A program made the translations under genes and the position numbers. From contig CAJXJK010000016.1 of the NCBI GenBank assembly GCA_913054135.1, positions 62,001-126,000 on the forward strand: a DNA stretch of 64,000 nt, written 5' to 3'. Shown piece after piece: positions 8,592 to 15,995 of this stretch. The stretch's first letter is position 1; every line of letters begins with the position of its first letter. Below the pieces are notes generated by a model that searched no databases, was not told where the DNA came from, and worked only from the letters and a program-made list of their open reading frames with translations. The stretch comes from an uncultured Flavobacteriales bacterium (GTDB lineage: Bacteria > Bacteroidota > Bacteroidia > Flavobacteriales_D > Crocinitomicaceae).

Positions 8592-9899
8592 ATGGGAACA
8601 TTCGAGATTCACGGAGGAAAATCACTTAAGGGTGAACTAGTACCTCAAGGTGCAAAAAATGAAGCTTTGCAAATTTTATGTGCCGTTCTTTTAACTCCAG
8701 AAAAAGTTACTATTTCAAACTTACCTGACATTGTTGATGTCAATAAGCTGATTAACCTTTTACAAGCCATGGGCGTGAAGGTGGAGAAAGTAGAAAAAGG
8801 AACTTATACTTTTAAAGCAAAAGACGTTGATCTCAAATACATGCAAACAGATGACTTTACGAGAAGAGCATCTTCATTGCGTGGTTCTATCATGATTATT
8901 GGTCCACTTTTATCACGATTTGGTAAAGCTTACATGCCGAAACCAGGTGGAGACAAAATTGGAAGAAGAAGGTTGGATACTCACTTTGAAGGATTTCAAA
9001 AGTTGGGAGCCAAATTCGATTTTGACGCTAAAAACCATTTCTATTCAGTTGAAGGGAAAAAGCTAACTGGAACTTACATTCATATGGATGAAGCATCAGT
9101 AACCGGAACTGCGAACATCATTATGACCGCAGTAATGGCTAAAGGAAAAACTACCATTTATAATGCTGCTTGTGAGCCTTACTTACAGCAACTTTGTAAA
9201 ATGATGAATAATATGGGAGCCAAAATCACAGGTATTGGTTCTAACCTATTACACATTGAAGGAGTTAAAGAAATGAAAGGATGCTTTCACAGAGTATTGC
9301 CTGACATGATTGAGATTGGATCTTTCATTGGTCTTGCTGCCATGACAAAATCTGAAATTACAATTAAAGATGTGAGCTATGAAGACCTTGGTGTGATGCC
9401 ATCTGTATTCAAAAAGCTTGGAATCAAAATGGAACTGAGAGGTGATGATTTATTCATCCCTAAACAAAAATCATATAAAATAGAGACCTTCATTGATGGT
9501 TCAATTTTAACTATTGCAGATGCACCTTGGCCAGGTTTTACTCCTGATTTATTGAGTATCGTTTTAGTTACTGCAACTCAAGCAAAAGGGTCTTGTTTGA
9601 TTCATCAAAAAATGTTTGAGTCACGATTATTCTTTACTGATAAGTTGATTGACATGGGAGCACAAATTATTTTGTGTGATCCGCACAGAGCAGCTGTTAT
9701 AGGAATGAATCATGAACATCAATTAAGAGCAACTACAATGACTTCACCAGATATTAGAGCTGGAGTTTCATTATTGATTGCAGCTTTATCTGCTGAAGGA
9801 GTTTCAACCATTCACAACATTGAGCAAATTGATAGAGGATACCAAGACATAGACGTTCGTTTAAACAATCTTGGAGCAGATATTAGAAGAATAGGTTAA
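8592..9899 (+). CDS. murA: UDP-N-acetylglucosamine 1-carboxyvinyltransferase (MurA), Asp-type active site
   Basis: MurA transfers enolpyruvate from PEP to UDP-GlcNAc, the first committed step of peptidoglycan synthesis, in the cytoplasm. The 435-residue protein is full length with both EPSP-synthase-like halves. The opening GGKSLKGELVPQGAKNEAL carries the Lys-Asn pair of the substrate site. The catalytic loop reads PGGDKIG with Asp121 where Escherichia coli MurA has Cys115. Cys-to-Asp at this position is known from other bacteria to keep activity and prevent alkylation by fosfomycin, so natural fosfomycin insensitivity is expected. It follows the DUF4290 gene by six bases. Confidence 0.96.
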   Translation: MGTFEIHGGKSLKGELVPQGAKNEALQILCAVLLTPEKVTISNLPDIVDVNKLINLLQAMGVKVEKVEKGTYTFKAKDVDLKYMQTDDFTRRASSLRGSIMIIGPLLSRFGKAYMPKPGGDKIGRRRLDTHFEGFQKLGAKFDFDAKNHFYSVEGKKLTGTYIHMDEASVTGTANIIMTAVMAKGKTTIYNAACEPYLQQLCKMMNNMGAKITGIGSNLLHIEGVKEMKGCFHRVLPDMIEIGSFIGLAAMTKSEITIKDVSYEDLGVMPSVFKKLGIKMELRGDDLFIPKQKSYKIETFIDGSILTIADAPWPGFTPDLLSIVLVTATQAKGSCLIHQKMFESRLFFTDKLIDMGAQIILCDPHRAAVIGMNHEHQLRATTMTSPDIRAGVSLLIAALSAEGVSTIHNIEQIDRGYQDIDVRLNNLGADIRRIG

Positions 9900-10241
9900 T
9901 TACCTATTTAAAGCAATATTGGTTTTCTGAGATTTAGTTTCTCCGTTTACTTCATAAGAGAGTATCACGAAAACAACAGCATCAGCAACAGGGTTTCCTT
10001 TGCTGTCATTACCATCCCATTTAAATGAGGCTGTCTCTGACGAGAATACTTCCATTCCCCATCTGTTGTAGATATGGATTTCAAAAACTTGCGGAACACA
10101 ATCCCATTCAATTATGAAGTGGTCATCAACCCCATCTCCGTCAATGTTTAATTCAGACGGAATTGTCGGTATGTATTGACACTCATCTTGAGCAAAAGTT
10201 GCAGTAGAGAGTAAGATTATAAATGCGAATATTAGTTTCAT
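9900..10241 (-). CDS. Mini-protein: signal peptide plus T9SS type B sorting domain
   Basis: The 113-residue product has a signal peptide (about 17 residues, ending TATFAQ) and then almost nothing except the gliding-motility-associated C-terminal domain that serves as the type B T9SS signal. Visible marks are a variant of SPNGDG (NIDGDGVDDHF), IHIYNRWGMEVF and FKWDGNDSKGNPV. Proteins with this domain are normally hundreds of residues long with adhesive domains in front, so this is a sorting domain without cargo. It lies five bases downstream of a sister gene. Its stop codon abuts the murA stop. It could be a small surface-exposed protein or a decoy for the sorting machinery. Confidence 0.8.
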   Translation of the reverse strand: MKLIFAFIILLSTATFAQDECQYIPTIPSELNIDGDGVDDHFIIEWDCVPQVFEIHIYNRWGMEVFSSETASFKWDGNDSKGNPVADAVVFVILSYEVNGETKSQKTNIALNR

Positions 10242-10246
10242 AATGT

Positions 10247-10597
10247 TTATCTAATAATGGTAATGTTTCCAGATCTCTTCACCTCTTTGCCATTGAAGGT
10301 ATAAGTCATTGACCAAACGTAAACGCCCATAGGTAACACCTTCTTGTCTTTGGTTCCGTCCCAAGCAAAATCATACTTTTCAGATTCAAATACTGACTCT
10401 CCCCAACGGTTAAAAAATATAATTTCAAACGTGTCCGGTGGACATGGAAAATCAATGGTAATAAAATCATTTATTGCGTCACCATTAGGTGTAAATGACG
10501 AAGGGATTTTCAAAGAATCAAGGCAGTCATCAGGATAAGATTGACCAAAAGAAACGGTGAATAGTAATAGTGCAAATAGTGTTGTGAGGGTTTTCAT
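10247..10597 (-). CDS. Second mini-protein with T9SS type B sorting domain
   Basis: The 116-residue product has a signal peptide (MKTLTTLFALLLFTVSFGQ) followed by SSFTPNGDAINDFITID, FEIIFFNRWGESVFES and YDFAWDGTKDKKVLPMGVY, the hallmarks of the gliding-motility-associated C-terminal domain. I took the ATG at 10597, two codons inside a TTG. It is clearly a paralogue of the gene five bases downstream and both are probably transcribed together. Because each has its own signal peptide they are not fragments of one broken gene. Function beyond probable T9SS export is unknown. Confidence 0.8.
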   Translation of the reverse strand: MKTLTTLFALLLFTVSFGQSYPDDCLDSLKIPSSFTPNGDAINDFITIDFPCPPDTFEIIFFNRWGESVFESEKYDFAWDGTKDKKVLPMGVYVWSMTYTFNGKEVKRSGNITIIR

Positions 10598-10618
10598 AAG
10601 CAATTAATTACCTTCAAT

Positions 10619-11452
10619 TTACGTAAATTTTTGAAGGATATTGAGCACCTGCTCCCAATATGACCTTCCAAATAAATTTAAATGAACCAATAGTGGATAT
10701 AGCTGATTGTATTGAATTCTACTTTCCCAGTTCTTTTCTAAAGGACGAATATCATTGTAAATTTCAAAGAGCTCGGCATCAAAACCTCCAAACAAATCCA
10801 TCATCCCAAGATCCATTTCTCGGTGACCATAGTAAACTGCCGGGTCAATAAGAACGGGCCCTTCATTCGTTGAAAGATAATTTCCGCCCCATAAGTCACC
10901 ATGCAATAAGGCTGGTTGCTCTTCGGGATATAACTCATTAATTCTTGAATAGAATTTCTCAATAATCTTAGCTTCAACATAATTGACTTCACCAGCATTT
11001 ACTGCCATCTCAATCATAGGATTCAACCTACATTCAATTAAAAAATCGGCCCAAGTCTCTTTTTGATCATTGATTTGTACCAGTGAACCAATAAAATTGT
11101 CTTGGTGAAAACCGAAGGTTTTTTCCGTTTTTTGATGTGTTTTTGCAAGTTTCTTGGCAAATTCAAGCCAAAAAGAGTCATTTTTTGGCGATTCTGCTAA
11201 ATACTCCAATTCGAGAAATTGATGATTTTGGTACTCACCAACACGATAAACTTCAGGTGTTTTGAAAGTGTGATTTAAGAGTTCGAGACCCGTCTTCTCT
11301 TTTTCAAACATTAATGGGAAGTCAGCTTTAGAATTGACTTTGACCACAAATTGTTTCTCAGCATCAACAACTTTAAATACATCATTGATGTCGCCGCCGG
11401 TTAACTTTTCTATTTCGGGATTTTCGTAGAGGTATTTAAAGAGCTCTTGCAC
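10619..11452 (-). CDS. Fructosamine kinase-family protein
   Basis: The 277-residue protein belongs to the fructosamine kinase/aminoglycoside phosphotransferase-like fold. It shows the catalytic-loop motif LLHGDLWGGNYL and the metal-binding segment VLIDPAVYYGHREMDLGMM. These cytoplasmic enzymes phosphorylate ketosamines on glycated proteins or small amines, priming deglycation. The start used is a GTG directly after the pth stop codon, which implies translational coupling. It ends the prs-rplY-pth run on the minus strand. Confidence 0.88.
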   Translation of the reverse strand: MQELFKYLYENPEIEKLTGGDINDVFKVVDAEKQFVVKVNSKADFPLMFEKEKTGLELLNHTFKTPEVYRVGEYQNHQFLELEYLAESPKNDSFWLEFAKKLAKTHQKTEKTFGFHQDNFIGSLVQINDQKETWADFLIECRLNPMIEMAVNAGEVNYVEAKIIEKFYSRINELYPEEQPALLHGDLWGGNYLSTNEGPVLIDPAVYYGHREMDLGMMDLFGGFDAELFEIYNDIRPLEKNWESRIQYNQLYPLLVHLNLFGRSYWEQVLNILQKFT

Positions 11453-12016
11453 CTATTTATTATTCCAGTTGCTCATAGTTCGTTGAAGCCCGATTGTCGT
11501 GAAGCCCTTAATAAACTCACCACATGTTTTCAATCGATCTTCCATTTGCTCTTCTTCTTCAGGATGCCATTCACCTAATACATAGTTAACCTGAGAACCA
11601 GGATTAAACTCAGAACCTACACCAAAACGTAATCTTGCAAATTGGGAAGTATTCGTCACGGCAATGATATCTTTCAAACCATTGTGGCCTCCATCACTTC
11701 CTTTGCCTTTCATTCTGAGTTTACCAAAAGGTAATGCAATATCATCTGTGATCACCAATACATTTTCTAAGGGAATTTTCTCAGCTTGCATCCAATAATT
11801 CAAAGCCTTTCCGCTCAAATTCATAAAGGTTGAAGGCTTTAACATTACTAAAGTTCTACCCTTAAATTTTACTTTGGCCAAGTCGCCTAACTTCACAGTT
11901 TGAAAAGGTTCATCTAGATCCTTCACAAAATAATCTAACACCTTAAAGCCAATGTTATGGCGAGTATTAGCATATTTCTCACCCGGATTTCCGAGCCCAA
12001 CTATTAAGTATTTCAT
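11453..12016 (-). CDS. pth: Peptidyl-tRNA hydrolase
   Basis: Pth cleaves peptidyl-tRNA released by stalled or aborted ribosomes and recycles the tRNA. The 187-residue protein is full length and has the family opening MKYLIVGLGNPGEKYANTRHNIGF with the catalytic His20, the LVMLKPSTFMNLSG segment and GSDGGHNGLKDI. The gene follows rplY, a common pairing in Bacteroidota, but a strong hairpin terminator lies only about 13 bases before its start, so read-through or an embedded promoter must supply its transcript. Its stop abuts the fructosamine kinase start. Confidence 0.96.
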   Translation of the reverse strand: MKYLIVGLGNPGEKYANTRHNIGFKVLDYFVKDLDEPFQTVKLGDLAKVKFKGRTLVMLKPSTFMNLSGKALNYWMQAEKIPLENVLVITDDIALPFGKLRMKGKGSDGGHNGLKDIIAVTNTSQFARLRFGVGSEFNPGSQVNYVLGEWHPEEEEQMEDRLKTCGEFIKGFTTIGLQRTMSNWNNK

Positions 12017-12028
12017 TCTTGTTCAAAT

Positions 12029-12061
12029 AAAAAAAGGTTGCTACGAATGTAGCAACCTTTT
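12029..12061 (-). terminator. Strong hairpin terminator between rplY and pth
   Basis: GGTTGCTAC pairs perfectly with GTAGCAACC around a four-base loop (12036-12057), with seven T following on the minus strand (12035-12029). A T run also follows on the plus strand. It ends about 13 bases before the pth start codon, so it should attenuate rather than isolate pth. Confidence 0.85.
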
Positions 12062-12087
12062 GAATATTAATTATAATTGATCTAGTA

Positions 12088-12732
12088 CTACTCTGCAGCA
12101 GCTTCTCCGCCTTCTTCTCCTTCAGCTGGTGCAATTGGATTTCCATCCTCATCCAACTCTTCTTCTTCTTCCTCATCCTCATCAACTGCTCCTCTGGCCA
12201 TTTTCACTGACGCTACAACCGCAGATGGTGCGTTTAAGATCTCTAATTTATCTGTCATTAAATCTCTAACTCTAACAGACATTCCAATTCTTAAATCTGA
12301 AATATCAACAGTAATTGCATCTGGTAACTCACCAGGTAAAGCATATACTTTTAATGTTCTAAACACCTGTGATAACCTACCACCGTTTAATACACCAATT
12401 GCTCTACCAGTAATCACTACAGGTACATTCACTTTTACTTTTTTATCGTCTTTAAGCTCGATAAAATCTACGTGATGAATTCTGTCAGTAATTGGGTGAT
12501 GTTGAACATCTTGAATGATTGTTCTAACTTTTTTTCCGTCTACATCTACTTCAACGATATTTACGTTTGGAGTGTAAACTAATTTCTCCATGTCAGAATG
12601 CTTAACACTGAAATGAGTTTGCTCACCACCACCATATACTACACATGGTACTCGGTCAGCATTTCTTACAGCCTTCGCATCTTTTTTCCCTACGTTCTCT
12701 CTAATAGAACCGCTCAATGATACTTGTTTCAT
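12088..12732 (-). CDS. rplY: 50S ribosomal protein L25 (Ctc form, with acidic tail)
   Basis: L25/Ctc binds 5S rRNA in the large ribosomal subunit. The 214-residue protein has the N-terminal L25 domain (IRENVGKKDAKAVRNADRVPCVVYGG, in which the RNA-binding residues lie) and the longer C-terminal TL5/Ctc domain with VPVVITGRAIGVLNGGRL and LPDAITVDIS. The last 40 residues are an acidic low-complexity tail rich in Glu and Asp, typical for this phylum. It lies 45 bases downstream of prs on the same strand. The gap contains a short hairpin (GTCCC 12747-12751 with GGGAC 12760-12764) without a T run. Confidence 0.95.
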   Translation of the reverse strand: MKQVSLSGSIRENVGKKDAKAVRNADRVPCVVYGGGEQTHFSVKHSDMEKLVYTPNVNIVEVDVDGKKVRTIIQDVQHHPITDRIHHVDFIELKDDKKVKVNVPVVITGRAIGVLNGGRLSQVFRTLKVYALPGELPDAITVDISDLRIGMSVRVRDLMTDKLEILNAPSAVVASVKMARGAVDEDEEEEEELDEDGNPIAPAEGEEGGEAAAE

Positions 12733-12777
12733 TATATATTAATTATGTCCCTTTATTGGGGGACTAGTTTATACTTA

Positions 12778-13704
12778 TTAAAAGAGTCTACTAATAGACT
12801 CATGCTTTACCAAACTTCCTATTACTGAAGAATATAATTCAGCAACACTAAGTACGGTAATTTTATCAGATTGTTTTTTTAATGGAATAGAATCTGTAAC
12901 AACCACTTCTGTTAATCCAGAATTTTCAATTCTTTCATAAGCAGGTCCGCTCAAAACAGCATGCGTACAAATCGCTCTTACTGATTTTGCGCCTTTTTCT
13001 AAAAATAGGTCAGCTGCTTTTGTCAATGTTCCGGCTGTATCAACCATGTCATCAATCAAAATAACATCTTTACCAGAGACATCTCCAATAACCGTCATTT
13101 CAGCAACCTCATTCGCAACTTTTCTTTGTTTATGACAAATGGCTAATCCTACATTCAACTTCTTTGAATAAGAGTTTGAACGTTTTGCTCCACCAGCATC
13201 TGGCGCAGCCATAATCAAGTTTCCATTATTGATACTCTCAATGTATGGTAAGAAAATAGTTGAAGCGTACATGTGATCAACAGGGATTTCGAAAAACCCT
13301 TGAATTTGGTCAGCATGTAAATCCATAGTCATTACTCTATCAGCTCCTGCAGTTTCCAACATCATGGCAACCATCTTTGAACCGATAGCCACTCTTGGCT
13401 TGTCTTTTCTGTCTTGTCTTGCAAATCCGAAATAAGGAATCACTGCAACCACAGATTTTGCTGAAGCTCTTTTCGCAGCATCAATCATCAACATTAATTC
13501 AAATAGATTTTCAACTGGTGGCATAGTAGATTGAACCAAGAATACATCTTGACCTCTAACTGTTTCTTCAAATGAAGGTTGAAATTCACCATCACTGAAT
13601 TCAGTAACGATAACGTTACCCAGTTCTACACCAAAGTCTGAGGCAATTTTCTTTGCCAAATCTTTAGTTGCTCTTCCCGAAAATATTTTTACTCCTGCTG
13701 ACAT
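12778..13704 (-). CDS. prs: Ribose-phosphate pyrophosphokinase
   Basis: Prs makes phosphoribosyl pyrophosphate from ribose-5-phosphate and ATP for nucleotide, His and Trp synthesis. The 308-residue product has the family start VKIFSGRATKDLAKKIA, the ATP-loop region FARQDRKDKPR, the metal/ribose segment MDLHADQIQGFFEIPVDH and the PRPP-binding loop DVILIDDMVDTAGTLTKA. The reading frame could start 20 codons earlier, but I chose the ATG at 13704. Family length fits it, and a -7 box (13739-13732) lies inside the longer version. First gene of the prs-rplY-pth run. Confidence 0.95.
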   Translation of the reverse strand: MSAGVKIFSGRATKDLAKKIASDFGVELGNVIVTEFSDGEFQPSFEETVRGQDVFLVQSTMPPVENLFELMLMIDAAKRASAKSVVAVIPYFGFARQDRKDKPRVAIGSKMVAMMLETAGADRVMTMDLHADQIQGFFEIPVDHMYASTIFLPYIESINNGNLIMAAPDAGGAKRSNSYSKKLNVGLAICHKQRKVANEVAEMTVIGDVSGKDVILIDDMVDTAGTLTKAADLFLEKGAKSVRAICTHAVLSGPAYERIENSGLTEVVVTDSIPLKKQSDKITVLSVAELYSSVIGSLVKHESISRLF

Positions 13705-13731
13705 ACTACTTTTAAATGTAAATATGGGGCG

Positions 13732-13739
13732 CAAAGATA
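13732..13739 (-). promoter_or_regulatory. -7 box (TATCTTTG) for prs
   Basis: TATCTTTG on the minus strand matches TAnnTTTG and ends 27 bases before the prs ATG at 13704. No TTG is present at the -33 spacing. Confidence 0.45.
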
Positions 13740-13837
13740 GCCACAAATATTGAAAAACCAGCACTTAAGGTTAAAATCTAGAACAAATTTTGAAACTAAA
13801 GCAATAGAAGTTCATTTAAAAGTAATATTTTTAACCC

Positions 13838-13849
13838 TTCGAGCTCGAA
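13838..13849. promoter_or_regulatory. Perfect 12-bp palindrome TTCGAGCTCGAA before the aminopeptidase gene
   Basis: The palindrome lies 31 bases upstream of the aminopeptidase P start in the divergent region shared with prs. A protein-binding site is possible, but there is only one copy and no independent support. Confidence 0.3.
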
Positions 13850-13879
13850 AACCCAAGGACTCCAGAAACATCAAAAACT

Positions 13880-15172
13880 ATGAAATACCTTCAAATAGAC
13901 AAGAACCTATTCGTCAAAAATAGAAAGAAATTTGTTGCTCATTTGGCGCCAAAGTCAATGGCAATTTTTAATTCAAATGACATCTACCCAGTGAGTGCTG
14001 ATAGTACTATGCCATTCAATCAGCATAGAGACATCTTCTACCTTTCAGGCGTTGATCAAGAAGAAAGTATTTTAGTGATTTTCCCAGATGCTCAAGATCC
14101 AAAGCATAGAGAGATTTTGTTTTTGAAAGAGACTTCTGAATTAATAGCTATTTGGGAAGGTGAAAAATTGACGAAAAAAACTGCTTTTGAGACATCAGGA
14201 ATTAAGACTGTTTTTTGGTTAGATCAGATGGAAAGCATTATGAAAATCTTGACTGCGCAGGCTGAGAATGTTTACATCAACACGAACGAACATACCCGTG
14301 CTAACACAGAAACAGAAACTAGAGAAGACAGATATATTAAAGCTTTTCAAGCAAAACATCCTGCTCACACTTATAAAAAGAGTGCGCCAATCATGCACCA
14401 AATCAGATCGGTAAAAGAGTCTGAAGAATTAGGTTTGATGCAAAAAGCATGTGACATTACTGAAAAAGGATTTAGAAGAATTCTTTCATTCATTAAGCCA
14501 GAGGTGATGGAATATGAAATTGAAGCTGAACTAATGCATGAGTTTTTGAGAAATAGATCAAAAGGCTGGGCATACACTCCGATTGTTGCATCTGGTAAAA
14601 ACGCTTGTGTTTTACACTACATTGAAAACAATCAAGCTTGTTTTGATGGTGATGTGATATTAATGGATTTCGGAGCTGAGTACGCCAACTACGCTTCAGA
14701 CATGACAAGGTGTGTGCCTGTAAATGGAAAATTTACCGACAGACAAAAAGCAGTTTATAATGCTGTTTTAAATGTTAAAAAAGGAGCTGAGCAAATGCTT
14801 GTTGCCGGAACAATGATGGCTGAGTATCATGCCGAAGTTGGAAAATTAATGGAGTCAGAATTATTAGGATTAGGATTGATCGATCAAACTGATGTCAAAA
14901 ACCAAAATCCTGATTGGCCCGCATATAAAAAGTACTTTATGCACGGTACTTCACACTTCATTGGTTTAGATACTCATGATGTTGGATTATGGACGGAGCC
15001 AATAAAAGAGAAAATGGTTTTCACTTGTGAACCTGGAATCTATATTCCTGAAGAAAACTTAGGAATCAGATTAGAAGATGACTTAGTAATTCAGAGCTCA
15101 GGAGCACCAAAAAATTTAATGGGCAAAATTCCTATTGAAGCAGAAGAAATTGAAGACTTAATGAATGCTTAG
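13880..15172 (+). CDS. Aminopeptidase P (Xaa-Pro aminopeptidase, M24B)
   Basis: The 430-residue enzyme removes an N-terminal residue that precedes proline. It has the N-terminal AMP_N domain (residues 1-150, with PFNQHRDIFYLSGVDQEES) and the pita-bread M24 catalytic domain. The dinuclear metal ligands are visible in MDFGAEYANYASDMTR (two Asp), HGTSHFIGLDTHDVG (His), CEPGIYIPEENLGIRLEDD (two Glu). No signal peptide is seen, so it is cytoplasmic. The next gene starts at the base after its stop codon. Confidence 0.92.
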   Translation: MKYLQIDKNLFVKNRKKFVAHLAPKSMAIFNSNDIYPVSADSTMPFNQHRDIFYLSGVDQEESILVIFPDAQDPKHREILFLKETSELIAIWEGEKLTKKTAFETSGIKTVFWLDQMESIMKILTAQAENVYINTNEHTRANTETETREDRYIKAFQAKHPAHTYKKSAPIMHQIRSVKESEELGLMQKACDITEKGFRRILSFIKPEVMEYEIEAELMHEFLRNRSKGWAYTPIVASGKNACVLHYIENNQACFDGDVILMDFGAEYANYASDMTRCVPVNGKFTDRQKAVYNAVLNVKKGAEQMLVAGTMMAEYHAEVGKLMESELLGLGLIDQTDVKNQNPDWPAYKKYFMHGTSHFIGLDTHDVGLWTEPIKEKMVFTCEPGIYIPEENLGIRLEDDLVIQSSGAPKNLMGKIPIEAEEIEDLMNA

Positions 15173-15943
15173 TTGAAAAAACACCTAGCAAATATTTCAT
15201 ATTCTATCAAAGGAGCTGGGAAACCACTCCTTTTTTTGCATGGATTTTTAGAGAATTCATCTATGTGGGAGGGGCTGGTTCCAAAATTTGTTAAAGAAGG
15301 CTTTCAATGCATTTTTATTGATTTACCATGTCATGGCAATTCCCGTTTTGAAGGTGAGAATTGCAGTATGAAACACATGGCCTTACAAGTTAATTTGCTG
15401 ATTAACGAGCTGAATATTCAAGATGAAATTACAGTAGTAGGACACTCCATGGGTGGTTATGTCGCTTTAGAACTTAATGGCTTACGACCTTGTGAGGTTA
15501 TATTACTTCATTCCAATTTTTGGGCAGATGGCGATCAGAAAAAAACTGAACGAAATAGGGTAATTGATATCGTTGAGAAAAACAAGGCGCTCTTTATTAA
15601 AGAGGCCATTCCAAACTTATTTGCCCCTTTCAACAAAGAAAAATGCCACAATGATATACGATTACTGGTGAATGGAGCAATTGAGAATCCTGTAAATGAA
15701 ATTCAAGCTGCTACCGCAGGAATGAGAGATAGAGACGCCTTTTACAAACTCAATAACGACAGTACTTTACACATCATTCATGGTGAGTTTGATCCTATAA
15801 TCTCAACAGCTAAAATGAATGAAGAGCTTGCTAATTTTAAGGGTCAACATGAACTAATTGTACTAAAAGGTGTAGGTCATATGAGTATTTGGGAAAATGA
15901 AAGCCTCTTAATTAAGCGTCTAATGTCCATCATTTCTCAATAA
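15173..15943 (+). CDS. Alpha/beta-fold hydrolase
   Basis: The 256-residue protein is a compact alpha/beta hydrolase. It shows the oxyanion-loop LLFLHGFLENSSMW, the nucleophile elbow GHSMGGY, an acidic residue in IIHGEFDPII and the catalytic His in GVGHMSIWE. No signal peptide is present. It resembles the MenH/BioH-like group, but the substrate cannot be told. The start is a TTG directly after the aminopeptidase stop codon. It is supported by the MKKHLANISYSIKG opening and absence of a better in-frame ATG, and it implies coupling. Confidence 0.8.
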   Translation: MKKHLANISYSIKGAGKPLLFLHGFLENSSMWEGLVPKFVKEGFQCIFIDLPCHGNSRFEGENCSMKHMALQVNLLINELNIQDEITVVGHSMGGYVALELNGLRPCEVILLHSNFWADGDQKKTERNRVIDIVEKNKALFIKEAIPNLFAPFNKEKCHNDIRLLVNGAIENPVNEIQAATAGMRDRDAFYKLNNDSTLHIIHGEFDPIISTAKMNEELANFKGQHELIVLKGVGHMSIWENESLLIKRLMSIISQ

Positions 15944-15950
15944 TTTAAAA

Positions 15951-15958
15951 TATTTTTG
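15951..15958 (+). promoter_or_regulatory. -7 box (TATTTTTG) for the PorW/SprE gene
   Basis: TATTTTTG fits TAnnTTTG and ends 37 bases before the ATG at 15996, giving a leader of about 30 bases. No clear -33 TTG is seen. Confidence 0.4.
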
Positions 15959-15995
15959 TGCTTTTGCAGTTATTAAGTAGCGATAGTAAAATTTA

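Noticed and set aside
9900-10597. The two mini-proteins as pieces of one frameshifted large gene
   Set aside because: Each has its own start, signal peptide and complete sorting domain.
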